This document shows, in pieces, positions 26,029 through 34,479 of a stretch of DNA of 64,000 nt; position 1 is the first letter of the stretch; each line of letters begins with the position of its first letter. The position numbers and the translations under genes are program-made. Source of the stretch: Paenibacillus lignilyticus (GTDB taxonomy: Bacteria; Bacillota; Bacilli; Paenibacillales; Paenibacillaceae). Where the stretch lies: assembly GCF_017942085.1 (NCBI RefSeq), contig NZ_JAGKSP010000001.1, positions 496,001 through 560,000 of the forward strand, given 5' to 3'. Below the pieces are notes generated by a model that did no database searches, was not told the origin of the DNA, and saw nothing but the letters and a program-made list of their open reading frames with translations.

Positions 26029-27768
26029 TTACGCTGAAATGGCTTTCGCATCCATCCGATCGGCGCTGTAATTGGATGGTGTCGTCAGAATCACCTTCGT
26101 TCCTCGTCCGGGCTCGCTTTCGATTTCAAGGCCGTAGCCTGACCCGTAATAGGTTTCCATCCGATTGCGGACATTCTTCATCCCGTAGCCGCTGTATTTG
26201 CTTTCTTCCGCGCCTTCGAGTATGCGTTTAATCTTCTCGGGTCCCATTCCAAGTCCGTTATCTGCAATTTCGAAGCGGATCGTTTCGTTGTCGTCATTTG
26301 TGCTGACCCGAATCGTAATGAGACCGCCTGATTCGCGTCCGCTTATCCCATGCAGAAACGCATTCTCCACAATCGGCTGAAGTAAATTCTTGAGGACCAG
26401 CTGCTGTCCGGTGTCCTCTTCAATGTGGATGTCGTAATCAAAATCATTGCCGTACGCAAACATCTGCAAGCGCAAATACTCGCGGATCATTTCCGTTTCC
26501 TGCTCAATCGTAATGATACTGCTTCCTTTGTTCAATGCAATGCGGTAGTACTTCACCATCGAATCCACGACCTCATGAACCTTCGGATCGTTATAGATCC
26601 ATCTGAAGGTCGAGAGCGTATTGTACAGAAAATGGGGATTGAACCGTTCCTGCAGCAGCTGCGTCTCCAATACGGTTTTCTCCAGCTCGTAGTCGGTAAT
26701 TTTGCGATAATATTCCTTGATCCGCATCGTCAGCTCGTAGAAAATCCTTCCCATCTTCCCGAATTCATCCTCGGTTTCCTCGAAAGGCACGAAGCTGTCG
26801 CTGCTGATTAAGCTTTCGACATTGGTGTTCATTTTTCTAAAGAGTGCCTCCAGCTTCTTCGTCAGGAAATAAGAAACCATCTCGACCGTAACGAACAGAA
26901 TACCGATGAGGAAAATGAAAATAACGAGCACCGTGATCAAATAACCCTTTAATCCCTCGAATACCAGGCTTTTCGGAACGAACATCGAGATATCGCCGAT
27001 CCCCGGCTTCAGCTCTTTGTCGATGATATAATAGTCGTCTCCGGCCGAATCCCCCTCCGGGATCGTCTCTTCCTCCTCGCCTATCACCCATTGCTTCTTC
27101 CCATCGACCTCGTAAACGATATAACTGCCTTCCGGAATTTCATAGGTGAAGAAGTCCGTAATTTGTTGAATTGGAATTTGCAGCTCAATAATAGCCAGCG
27201 GCTTGCCGAGCGACATGATCTTCTTATAGCCGAACAGAAAGTTAGATTCCGCATCGCTGAATTGGGCTTTAATCGTCCGATATTTCCATAAAATCTGGGA
27301 GTCGTCATACTGCAAAATTTCATCCTTCAAACTGATGCCGTTCGTTCCCCGTACGTTCTCCAGGTTCTGAATGCTTCGCAAATAATCCCCATCATAGTTC
27401 GTATCTTCAATGGCATAAATCTGGAAATTCACATCCCGATTATCCGACTTCATTGCATTAATGACGCTCTGCAAATAGTCACTGAAATTCATAACCCCAA
27501 CAAGGTTCTGATCGGTCTTGGTATCCAAATAATTAAAAATATAGAAGTTGTTGTTAATCGCCATCAGCTTATCCATGTTCGAAGACAGCAGACTGTTTAT
27601 CCCGTTCACGCTGCTGGTCAGTTGAATGTCGTTCTTGTTAATAATCTCTTGTACTTTGGCGCTCCATACTTTCTGAATCATCAAGGAACCGAGAATAATC
27701 ATAGGCAGAAAAGCAAACACGAAGATGATCGCGGCGATTTTGTGGCGATACGACAGCTTCCCGATCAT
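26029..27768 (-). CDS. yesM: YesM-family sensor histidine kinase
   Basis: A 579-residue membrane kinase. Membrane segments lie near residues 12-32 and 280-302 and flank an extracellular sensor of about 250 residues. A HAMP-like linker follows, then the His-kinase domain with phospho-acceptor box QERFNPHFLYNTLSTFRW. The ATPase domain shows the N box PIVENAFLHG, G1 ADNGLGMG and G2 SKYSGYGMKNVRNRM. It should sense a sugar or a ligand-loaded binding protein and phosphorylate the partner regulator. ATG 27768 overlaps the regulator's TGA by four bases (ATGA), so the two are translationally coupled. A terminator follows the stop codon. Confidence 0.9.
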   Translation of the reverse strand: MIGKLSYRHKIAAIIFVFAFLPMIILGSLMIQKVWSAKVQEIINKNDIQLTSSVNGINSLLSSNMDKLMAINNNFYIFNYLDTKTDQNLVGVMNFSDYLQSVINAMKSDNRDVNFQIYAIEDTNYDGDYLRSIQNLENVRGTNGISLKDEILQYDDSQILWKYRTIKAQFSDAESNFLFGYKKIMSLGKPLAIIELQIPIQQITDFFTYEIPEGSYIVYEVDGKKQWVIGEEEETIPEGDSAGDDYYIIDKELKPGIGDISMFVPKSLVFEGLKGYLITVLVIFIFLIGILFVTVEMVSYFLTKKLEALFRKMNTNVESLISSDSFVPFEETEDEFGKMGRIFYELTMRIKEYYRKITDYELEKTVLETQLLQERFNPHFLYNTLSTFRWIYNDPKVHEVVDSMVKYYRIALNKGSSIITIEQETEMIREYLRLQMFAYGNDFDYDIHIEEDTGQQLVLKNLLQPIVENAFLHGISGRESGGLITIRVSTNDDNETIRFEIADNGLGMGPEKIKRILEGAEESKYSGYGMKNVRNRMETYYGSGYGLEIESEPGRGTKVILTTPSNYSADRMDAKAISA

Positions 27769-29378
27769 AAGATAGCCTTACTCTTGTATTCAGCAGGCGT
27801 CATCCCGACGTTCTTCTTGAATGCAAGGCAGAAATACGACGTATTCATGTAGCCGACCTCTTCGGCAACGGACGCCACTCTGCTGTCTTTGTCCTTCAGC
27901 AGCTTCTTCGCCGCATCAATGCGCACTTCAATGACATAGTCGAAAATCGTTTTGCCAACTTCTTTCTTGAACAGCGCGTTGGCATATCTGCCGCTTAAGT
28001 AGACTGACTTTGAAATATCCTCGATCGTGATCTGCTCATGGTACTTCGCTTTGATGATCTCTTTGATCGTATCGACGACCTTCGTATTCTTACTCGTGTT
28101 CTTCTCAGACAAACGATCGATAATGGACATCAGCCATTGGTAGATCTTCTCGCTCACGTTGATCGGCGTATCCGGCTGGCTGAATTGTTTCCATACCTTC
28201 ATATCATCCTCCGCCAGATCACGGAACGTTTGATTAGCTTCCTGTAGAATGATTCGCGTAATATTCACGACCATGAACGCAAAGCTCTTCACATAATTGG
28301 CATCATGCCGGGATACCCGATCGCCTAGGTATTTATCAACAAACTCTCTGACGTCCGCAGCCGTGCTGTAGATCATCAGTGTTTTCAAATCCTGATAAAC
28401 CGCTTCGAGATTTGGGAGATCCTCGAATGGGACATCCGTGCGATCTTCGATTTCTTCAAAGGTGATGATCGGGTTGCTGCCGCTGTAGAATCGGGTGTGG
28501 ACGGCTTTCTGTGCCTGCTTATATAGTGCCGAGATATCCGCGATCTCCTCGGAAACTTTACTGATGCCGGTAATAGCCGTAAGCTCGACTCTTCTGCTGA
28601 TCTCCATACTGATTTCTACGGCTGTATTCATGATGTTGTCTTCATCATCCGCTTCGAAGATAATGGCGGCAAAATCCAGGGAGGAGAATTGAATCGGATA
28701 GATATAACGGTTGCCTGTGCTTAAGGAGGTAATGCTTCTCTTGACGGAATAGGAGACGAAGTACGCATCCGCCACGCCATGATCGATCGCTTTCTCTTCC
28801 GCTTCGTGAAGCTGGATCGACAGCACATGGATCCGGTCATGCGGCCGAACTGCAATCTTCAGGAACGCCATCCGTTTGATAATATCGGCTTCGTTATGGA
28901 AATTGCCGAGCAGCAGTTCTTTGAAGAACTGCTCTTGTACGAGCGGCAGCATCATTTCCAGCTGCTGCAGCATGCGTTCTTTCTCCATCGATTGCGAATG
29001 CTTGATATCAATATCGTGGACGAGCTTCTTGACCGCCGTCACGAGCTCATCGGCAATAATCGGTTTGAGAACATAGCCGTAGATGCCCAAGTCGACGGCG
29101 GACTTGGCGAATTCGAAATCGCTGTGGCAGCTGATGAAAATGACTTTTATATCGGGGTACCGCTGATAAATTTGCTCCGATAACTGGACGCCGTTCATAA
29201 TCGGCATCGCGATATCGGTTACGATGAGATGCGGCTTGAGTTCGTCAATTCGTTCCAGCGCCTCCGCGCCATTCGGGAAAGTTGCCACCACTTCTATGCC
29301 TAGCGATGCCCAATCAATATGATTTTTAAGACCATTGCGCTCGTACTTGTTGTCATCCACGATGAACATCCTATACAT
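27765..29378 (-). CDS. yesN: YesN-family response regulator with AraC-type DNA-binding domain
   Basis: A 537-residue regulator. The receiver domain (1-120) has the acidic pair D8-D9, phospho-acceptor D55 in LIVTDIAMPIMNG and a conserved Lys in YGYVLKPI. A middle domain of about 280 residues precedes a C-terminal AraC helix-turn-helix pair: ITIEDISKSVYLSGRYANALFKKEVG and RVASVAEEVGYMNTSYFCLAFKKNVGMTPAEYKS. It is expected to switch on the adjacent importer and perhaps the enzymes. ATG 29378 is chosen because GAGGGGG lies seven bases before it; the TTG at 29393 is part of that ribosome site. It is followed by the kinase gene with a 4-bp overlap. Confidence 0.9.
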   Translation of the reverse strand: MYRMFIVDDNKYERNGLKNHIDWASLGIEVVATFPNGAEALERIDELKPHLIVTDIAMPIMNGVQLSEQIYQRYPDIKVIFISCHSDFEFAKSAVDLGIYGYVLKPIIADELVTAVKKLVHDIDIKHSQSMEKERMLQQLEMMLPLVQEQFFKELLLGNFHNEADIIKRMAFLKIAVRPHDRIHVLSIQLHEAEEKAIDHGVADAYFVSYSVKRSITSLSTGNRYIYPIQFSSLDFAAIIFEADDEDNIMNTAVEISMEISRRVELTAITGISKVSEEIADISALYKQAQKAVHTRFYSGSNPIITFEEIEDRTDVPFEDLPNLEAVYQDLKTLMIYSTAADVREFVDKYLGDRVSRHDANYVKSFAFMVVNITRIILQEANQTFRDLAEDDMKVWKQFSQPDTPINVSEKIYQWLMSIIDRLSEKNTSKNTKVVDTIKEIIKAKYHEQITIEDISKSVYLSGRYANALFKKEVGKTIFDYVIEVRIDAAKKLLKDKDSRVASVAEEVGYMNTSYFCLAFKKNVGMTPAEYKSKAIL

Positions 29379-29428
29379 GCTAGTCCCCCTCAAACCCTTT
29401 TTCTGATTCTGTTACCCTAAAAATATAG

Positions 29429-29442
29429 TGAAAGCGTTTTAA
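29429..29442. promoter_or_regulatory. cre-like site before the regulator-kinase genes
   Basis: TGAAAGCGTTTTAA lies about 50 bp before ATG 29378. It matches the cre consensus TGNAANCGNWNNCW except that A replaces the conserved C near the end. Confidence 0.5.
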
Positions 29443-29669
29443 TAGCAAGATGTTTTTGGCTCGCTGAATGGAGGTGAGAAGCTTAGCCTTTGACGAACAC
29501 GAGCCGCGGTATCCTCGAAAGTGAAGCTGTCGAGTTGGTTCGGCGCGGTGCGAAATCTCTCACCATTCCGGATTCTCGCTAGTGAAGATCCCTAGGTGAG
29601 CTGCTTTCTCCCATTACTCCAAATTCACGCCGATGTAGATCTCTGGAGGATCTACTCTATTTCACATGC

Positions 29670-29846
29670 GCGGTACGCAGTACCTCTCTTCGACTCCAAA
29701 TTACCAACTCTTACTCAAGAGCGGTACTAGGTACCTCTCTTCGACAGAGAACTACCATTTCGCGCCAATAAGCGGTAACTAGTACCGCTCTTCGTCTTCA
29801 AACCACCAACTATCGTATAAGAGCGGTAACCAGTACCTCTCTTCGA
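29670..29846. repeat. Intergenic tandem array, four units, exact 51-bp period
   Basis: Four 24-bp cores start at 29670, 29721, 29772 and 29823. Each reads GCGGTA, then 3-4 variable bases, then GTACC, C/T and CTCTTCG. GGTAC and GTACC form a small palindrome in the first two copies. The 27-bp intervals are A/C-rich and only loosely alike (C-ACCA-pattern). The interval 29443-29982 holds no gene. A further palindrome, GTAGATC and GATCTAC around 7 bp, lies at 29634-29654. Confidence 0.9.
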
Positions 29847-29857
29847 TCATTATCCAT

Positions 29858-29900
29858 TAAAAAAGCTGCCCCTATCATCTAAACGATGATAGAGACAGCT
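29858..29900 (-). terminator. Terminator of the VOC gene
   Basis: AGCTGCCCCTATCATC (29865-29880) pairs with GATGATAGAGACAGCT (29885-29900), with two mismatches. On the minus strand it is followed by TTTTTTAATGG. It lies downstream of the VOC stop at 29983. Confidence 0.85.
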
Positions 29901-29982
29901 CTTGGATGAAAGTGAGAAGTAGATCATCACGAAACGCCTGGGATTACCCCAGGCGCTCCGATCCATATAAAGCGGCTCGCCG

Positions 29983-30378
29983 CTACACCAGCCGCTTGCC
30001 AATCTCCCAATGGTGCCCGAACGGATCAATCAGCCGTCCGATTCTCCAGCCGTGGCCTTCATTGACAGGTACAACTACCTCAGCACCTGCCGAGATCGCT
30101 TGCTCAAACAGTGTGTCCGGGTTAGCTACAGTAAGAATCATTCGAATGGAGCCCGGCACATCCGGCTTCGGACTTGATTCCGGGTCCTCCTGAATCCAGA
30201 AGCCCGCTCCTTGCACCGACAGTTCCGCTAGAATCGGCTTTCCCTCTTCTTCCTCCAGCCTGTAGAGCTCGACCGCGCCGAATGCAGCTTTATAGAACGT
30301 TAAAGCTTCAACCGCACTGCGAACCGAAATCCAAGGTGCGATTGATGTTGCTGTAGTTTGCGACCGTACCTGCGACAT
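29983..30378 (-). CDS. VOC-superfamily (glyoxalase/PhnB-like) protein
   Basis: A 131-residue single-domain protein with the paired beta-alpha-beta-beta-beta fold of the VOC superfamily. It reads SIAPWISVRSAVEALTFYKAAFGAVELYRLEEEEG, AELSVQGAGFWIQED, and the closing DPFGHHWEIGKRLV. The last motif (DPFGHxWxI) is typical of PhnB/bleomycin-resistance-like members. Members bind a metal and act on or bind small electrophiles; the ligand is not predictable here. ATG 30378 follows GGGGGG. The upstream kinase-like gene ends 24 bp away, so the two may be co-transcribed. Confidence 0.85.
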   Translation of the reverse strand: MSQVRSQTTATSIAPWISVRSAVEALTFYKAAFGAVELYRLEEEEGKPILAELSVQGAGFWIQEDPESSPKPDVPGSIRMILTVANPDTLFEQAISAGAEVVVPVNEGHGWRIGRLIDPFGHHWEIGKRLV

Positions 30379-30402
30379 CCGATTCCCCCCTTATTGACAA
30401 TC

Positions 30403-31272
30403 CTATTCACGTACAAGTGCTTTCCAGTAATTCCATGCTTCCAGATACGCCGGCAGATCATGAGGATGGTGAAGCAAGCACACCCCAATCCGGTAATAAA
30501 GCCCAACCACGACCTCCCAGACCAGCTCCTCGCGCTCCATCGGCTCATGGTCAAGAAGCTCCAATGCCGCAAGCAGCGTTTCCATCGTCAAGTCATCCGG
30601 CGAAGAAACGAATGCGAAGATGAAATCATAGAGCAGCGGTCCGGCCATCGGAGTCGGATCGATAACCCCCACCAGCTGCTGTTCACGGTACACGAAGTTA
30701 TGAACACCGCAGTCGCCGTGTAGCCAATAATCGGGACGTGCTTCTCTGTACACGAGCAGCTTTATCGCAATCGAAACCACCAGTTCATAATCGGCTTCCG
30801 GGAGCAAGCTTCCCATTTCGTTTTTTGCAAAATCCAAACCATCCAGCGTATGATCATCCCACACTAAAGACGGGTCCGACTGCTCCACTTCCCGGTAATG
30901 ATTCAACAGGTCTGCCGTTAAACGAGGCAACCAATCTTGCTTTAATCCGCGCTCGCCGCCTGTTGTGCCGCGCACGAATGCATAGACGATATAAGAGTTA
31001 TCCGGGGCTGTAAAATGAACCTTAGGCAGCAGCGGACTAGCCGCGTAATCATTCAGAAATTGCGACACGACTGACAAATACTCCGCGTCTTCCAGCTTCA
31101 GCACATAACGCGGCTGCTCGTCCGCCATCAAGATGTAAACGCGCCCTTCTGTCGTGCCGCTCACCTGATGCATAAGCCGGGTATCCGGATGGATGATGTG
31201 TTTGCCTGCAAGCTCTTGAATGATTTTACAGATATCCGGACTCGCCGTCTGTTCTGCTTCCATCGTGTTCAC
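30403..31272 (-). CDS. APH-family phosphotransferase (aminoglycoside/choline kinase-like)
   Basis: A protein of about 289 residues with the protein-kinase-like APH fold. The N-lobe has QVSGTTEGRVYILMAD with a Lys strand (YVLKLED). The catalytic loop is HGDCGVHN (185-192) and the metal Asp is in VGVIDPTPMAGPLLYDF (D205). It would phosphorylate a small hydroxylated molecule. Real aminoglycoside resistance is not implied. The start is uncertain: GTG 31272 has AAGGA nine bases before it, ATG 31263 is possible, and a TTG at 31299 is less likely. It lies 24 bp before the VOC gene and 42 bp after the GGT-family gene, all on the minus strand. Confidence 0.8.
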   Translation of the reverse strand: MNTMEAEQTASPDICKIIQELAGKHIIHPDTRLMHQVSGTTEGRVYILMADEQPRYVLKLEDAEYLSVVSQFLNDYAASPLLPKVHFTAPDNSYIVYAFVRGTTGGERGLKQDWLPRLTADLLNHYREVEQSDPSLVWDDHTLDGLDFAKNEMGSLLPEADYELVVSIAIKLLVYREARPDYWLHGDCGVHNFVYREQQLVGVIDPTPMAGPLLYDFIFAFVSSPDDLTMETLLAALELLDHEPMEREELVWEVVVGLYYRIGVCLLHHPHDLPAYLEAWNYWKALVRE

Positions 31273-31314
31273 ACACTCCATTCCTTTATAGAATTTCAAC
31301 CAGTCGATCTATCA

Positions 31315-32925
31315 TTACCACGAAGCTATGCAACCGTCTGTTCTCGGTTCGGTTCCGCCAATCAGGACGCCATTCTCATCCCGCCATATAACCTGCCCAC
31401 AGCCATACGCTTTACGATCTCGTACGATCTGAATCTCATGGCCTTTGCGCTTTAGCTCCTTTACAATATCGGTCGGCAGCTCACCTTCAACGGCAACCTG
31501 TTTGCCTTCCATCCACTGCCATCTAGGCGCATCAAGCGCAGCCTGCGGATTCTGATGATGATCCAATAACTGAGAGATTACCTGCAGATGACCCTGCGGC
31601 TGCATAAAGCCGCCCATTACGCCGAATGGGCCGATCGGTGCTCCGTCCTTCGTAATAAAACCCGGAATAATCGTATGATAAGGCCGTTTCCCCGGCTCCA
31701 GTACATTCGCATGCGCAGGATCGAGGGAGAAGGAAGCCCCTCTGTTCTGCAGGCTGATCCCGGTTCCCGGCACCACAATCCCCGAACCAAATCCCATGTA
31801 ATTGCTTTGGATAAAAGAAACCATGTTCCCTTCTCCATCAGCAGTAGCCAAATAAACAGTTCCGCCCTTAGGCAATTGCCCCGGTTCAGGCATCAAAGCC
31901 CGTTCACCGATCAAGCTGCTGCGAAGTGCGGCATAGGAAGGGGACAGCAGCTGTTCCACGGTTGCTTTCATTCGGTTAGGATCCGTAATATAATGCTTCC
32001 CGTCTGCAAAAGCCAGCTTCAGCGCTTCGATCTGAACATGATGCCTGTCTGAGCTCTCATAACCGGAAAGATCCAGTCCATTCAACATATTCAAAGCCAT
32101 CAAAGCGACAAGTCCTTGCCCATTCGGAGGCAGCTCCCATACGTCATAGCCTCGATAAGCCACTGAAATCGGGTCCACCCAGTCCGGTTGAAACGGTGCA
32201 AGATCCGTGCTGCGAAGCAGCCCCCCGCTCTCTCTGGCATACCGATCGATGATCTCTGCCAGCTCGCCACGGTAAAACGATTCACTGCCGGTTTCCGCAA
32301 TCAGCCGAAGCGTCCGTGCATGATCCGGTGACCGCCATATCTCGCCGACCCTCGGTGCTCGTCCATTCGGGGCAAAGACACGAAACCACTCTGCGAAATC
32401 AGGATCATTCCCGCTTCTCTGCGAATACACCTCGTGAGCACGCTGCCATTTCACCGCGAGCTCCGGGGAAACCGGGTAACCGCCCTCGGCATAATCAATC
32501 GCGGATTCGAGCAGCTGCGCGAATGGCAATGCGCCGAATCGAGCGGATAAACCGGCCCAGGCTGCCGGCGCGCCGGGAACGGTCACCGGCAGCCATCCGC
32601 TTGACGGCATTTCCGCCTCAAATCCCCGCTGCCGAACCGCTTCCGGCGTCAACAGCTCAGGCGCTCCTCCACTCGCGTTCAATCCATACATTTGCCCTTT
32701 ATACCAAACGATCGCGAACGCGTCGCTCCCAATGCCATTGCCTGTCGGCTCTACTACCGTAAGACATGCAGCGGCTGCAATCGCCGCATCAATGGCATTC
32801 CCGCCTTGCTGCAATACGCGAAGTCCCGCTTGAGAAGCGAGCGGCTGCGAGGCGGCAACCATTCCTTTCTTCGCTACGACTGCCGTCCTTCTGGATGGAT
32901 ATGGATACTCCGATAGATTGAACAT
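31315..32925 (-). CDS. Gamma-glutamyltransferase-family Ntn hydrolase (1)
   Basis: A 536-residue protein without signal peptide. It has the GGT fold: GMVAASQPLASQAGLRVLQQGGNAIDAAIA at the N-terminus, GIGSDAFAIVW, and the self-cleavage site KGG-T356-VYLATADGEGN, where Thr becomes the nucleophile after autoproteolysis. C-terminal motifs are LQNRGASFSLDP and RPYHTIIPGF. Lack of an export signal and the second family member at 37716-39317 suggest a cytoplasmic amidase or transferase, not a classic secreted GGT. ATG 32925 follows AAGGGGG. Its substrate is unknown. Confidence 0.85.
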   Translation of the reverse strand: MFNLSEYPYPSRRTAVVAKKGMVAASQPLASQAGLRVLQQGGNAIDAAIAAAACLTVVEPTGNGIGSDAFAIVWYKGQMYGLNASGGAPELLTPEAVRQRGFEAEMPSSGWLPVTVPGAPAAWAGLSARFGALPFAQLLESAIDYAEGGYPVSPELAVKWQRAHEVYSQRSGNDPDFAEWFRVFAPNGRAPRVGEIWRSPDHARTLRLIAETGSESFYRGELAEIIDRYARESGGLLRSTDLAPFQPDWVDPISVAYRGYDVWELPPNGQGLVALMALNMLNGLDLSGYESSDRHHVQIEALKLAFADGKHYITDPNRMKATVEQLLSPSYAALRSSLIGERALMPEPGQLPKGGTVYLATADGEGNMVSFIQSNYMGFGSGIVVPGTGISLQNRGASFSLDPAHANVLEPGKRPYHTIIPGFITKDGAPIGPFGVMGGFMQPQGHLQVISQLLDHHQNPQAALDAPRWQWMEGKQVAVEGELPTDIVKELKRKGHEIQIVRDRKAYGCGQVIWRDENGVLIGGTEPRTDGCIASW

Positions 32926-32969
32926 GATAGGCTTCCCCCTTAACGTGTAGATCGTGAGATTTGCTCCCC

Positions 32970-33536
32970 TTAATTGGCATTACCCATTTCCTGCGACATC
33001 GCAATAAGCTTCGTCAGTGTATTCCAATTTCGTACGGTCACCGGCGCGTTCAGCTTGTCCACTTGTACGGAAAGCTTGGAATCCCGCACGCTTTGTCGAA
33101 ATAACAGATAAACATCCCTGCCTGCGATCACATAACGATCCTCTTTAAAATCATAGCTCTCCAGCTTCTCTATTTTATTCGCCTGCGGTGTATCGAGCAT
33201 CATCGCAATATAGAGGCATTCTCCTTCAAAAGAAGCTTCGGCTGCCGCAACTTCTTCATCCGAGAATGGCCGATTGGCAGCCATTGCTGCAAGCTCATCT
33301 GCTGTGCGAATAATGACGCGAATGGACAAACCAAACTTGCTCTCGATCAGAGCCTCGATTTTTCCGCGCAATGCCGGTTCATCTTCTTCCGACTCGAACA
33401 AAATATTGCCGCTCTGAATATACGTTTGAACTCGCGATAAACCCAGTGTTTCAAGCGCTTCCCGCAGCTCTGCCATCTTAATCTTGTTCTTCCCGCCAAC
33501 GTTGATACCGCGCAACAAAGCAATCTGAATCGCCAT
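32970..33536 (-). CDS. DUF1697 family protein
   Basis: A 188-residue protein with the DUF1697 opening IALLRGINVGGKNKIKMAELREALETLGLSRVQTYIQSGNILFES. This signature (LLRGINVGG and TYIQSGNVLF) is very well conserved across the family. The C-terminal half reads DRYVIAGRDVYLLFRQS...NWNTLTKL. The function of the family is not known. It stands alone, 44 bp before the GGT-family gene on the same strand. Its upstream region faces the Fur-type promoter of the truncated permease. Confidence 0.9.
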   Translation of the reverse strand: MAIQIALLRGINVGGKNKIKMAELREALETLGLSRVQTYIQSGNILFESEEDEPALRGKIEALIESKFGLSIRVIIRTADELAAMAANRPFSDEEVAAAEASFEGECLYIAMMLDTPQANKIEKLESYDFKEDRYVIAGRDVYLLFRQSVRDSKLSVQVDKLNAPVTVRNWNTLTKLIAMSQEMGNAN

Positions 33537-33623
33537 CTACGCTTACACCACTTTCTGTAAAAGCTATTTTTCAATAGTCTACCATATCCGCGCTCTGGGG
33601 CGTATAGGATCAGCAGGAATTCA

Positions 33624-33659
33624 TTGACAAATGCAATTGAGAACGATTATCATAATCGT
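33624..33659 (+). promoter_or_regulatory. Fur-type iron-regulated promoter
   Basis: TTGACA (33624-33629) and TATCAT (33648-33653) are 18 bp apart. Over the -10 box lies the perfect palindrome ACGATTATCATAATCGT (33643-33659), close to the 7-1-7 Fur box TGATAATNATTATCA. The sequence just downstream already encodes the middle of a permease, so the genes this promoter once served are deleted. Confidence 0.7.
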
Positions 33660-33660
33660 C

Positions 33661-34326
33661 TCGGGTACGCTTAGCATCGCGTGGCTGCCGGTTGCGGCTA
33701 TGGCAGGCGCAGGCATAACCTCGATCCTGATCTACTTGCTCGCTTGGAAGAAGGGCGTAACGCCAATTCGCCTCGTGCTCATCGGCATCGGCATCAATTT
33801 TCTGCTTGCCTCGGTTACGAAGGTCATGCTCGTTATGAATCCGATCTATACCGCTTCGCAAGCTTATGTCTGGCTTACGGGTACAGTCTACGGCACCGAT
33901 TGGAAAATGGTATGGACCATCTTGCCATGGGTCTGCGTCTTTATCCCCCTCTCCTTCCTGTTCGCACGGAACGTCAATGTGCTGCAGATGGGCGATGATA
34001 TTGCCAAAGGGGTAGGCAGCGCCGCGCAGCGTCAACGTTTCGTGCTGCTTATGATCAGCGTCGCGTTAGCCGGTGCGGCGGTTTCGGTCGGCGGAGCCAT
34101 CTCTTTCGTCGGGTTGATCGCACCGCATATGACTCGCAAGCTCGTAGGCCCGGCCTTCGGCGGCGTACTTCCGATCGCTGCCTTGATCGGCGGACTCATG
34201 GTCGTCCTAGCGGATACAGTCGCCCGCACCGCTTTCTTGCCTTACGACATTCCGGTCGGCGTCTTTACAGCGGGCATCGGAGCGCCGTTCTTCATCTTCT
34301 TGCTCTATCGCAACAGAAACGCATAG
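33661..34326 (+). pseudogene. FecCD-type siderophore ABC permease, 5'-truncated remnant
   Basis: About 221 residues match the C-terminal two thirds of FecCD/FhuG-type iron-siderophore permeases: AGAGITSILIYLLAWKKGVTPIRLVLIGIGI, AYVWLTGTVYGTDW, GAISFVGLIAPHMTRKLVGP and DTVARTAFLPYDIPVGVFTAGIGAPFFIFLLYRN. Complete members have about 330 residues, so the first ~110 are missing. Homology begins within a few codons of the Fur palindrome. The only upstream ATG (33631) lies between the -35 box and the operator, before the expected transcription start. This indicates a deletion joining the promoter of an iron-uptake operon to the interior of one of its permease genes. No functional product is expected. 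A strong terminator follows. Confidence 0.85.
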
Positions 34327-34411
34327 CTCTGGCGCACCTGCTAGTTGAACAATCGCAAGTACAACCTTGCATAATCATACTGTAAACCTCGCAGCCAACC
34401 TGCGGTAAAAG

Positions 34412-34441
34412 CGCGCAAGACATTGAGTCCTGCGCGTTTTT
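34412..34441 (+). terminator. Terminator after the permease remnant
   Basis: CGCGCAAGAC (34412-34421) pairs with GTCCTGCGCG (34427-34436), one mismatch, followed by TTTTTAG. It was probably the terminator of the lost iron-uptake operon. Confidence 0.85.
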
Positions 34442-34479
34442 AGTTGGGGGACAAGTAGCGCGTTATTTCGCCCGCGCTG

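Noticed and set aside
29379-29640. A hidden gene between the YesN gene and the repeat array
   Set aside because: No open frame with a ribosome site or family match; only the cre-like site and palindromes are seen.
29670-29846. Reading the 51-bp array as a CRISPR
   Set aside because: Intervals between cores are alike and A/C-rich instead of unique, the core varies, only four units exist and no cas gene is near.
33610-34035. A 141-codon minus-strand open frame over the permease remnant
   Set aside because: It is a shadow of the conserved FecCD frame, with no independent support.
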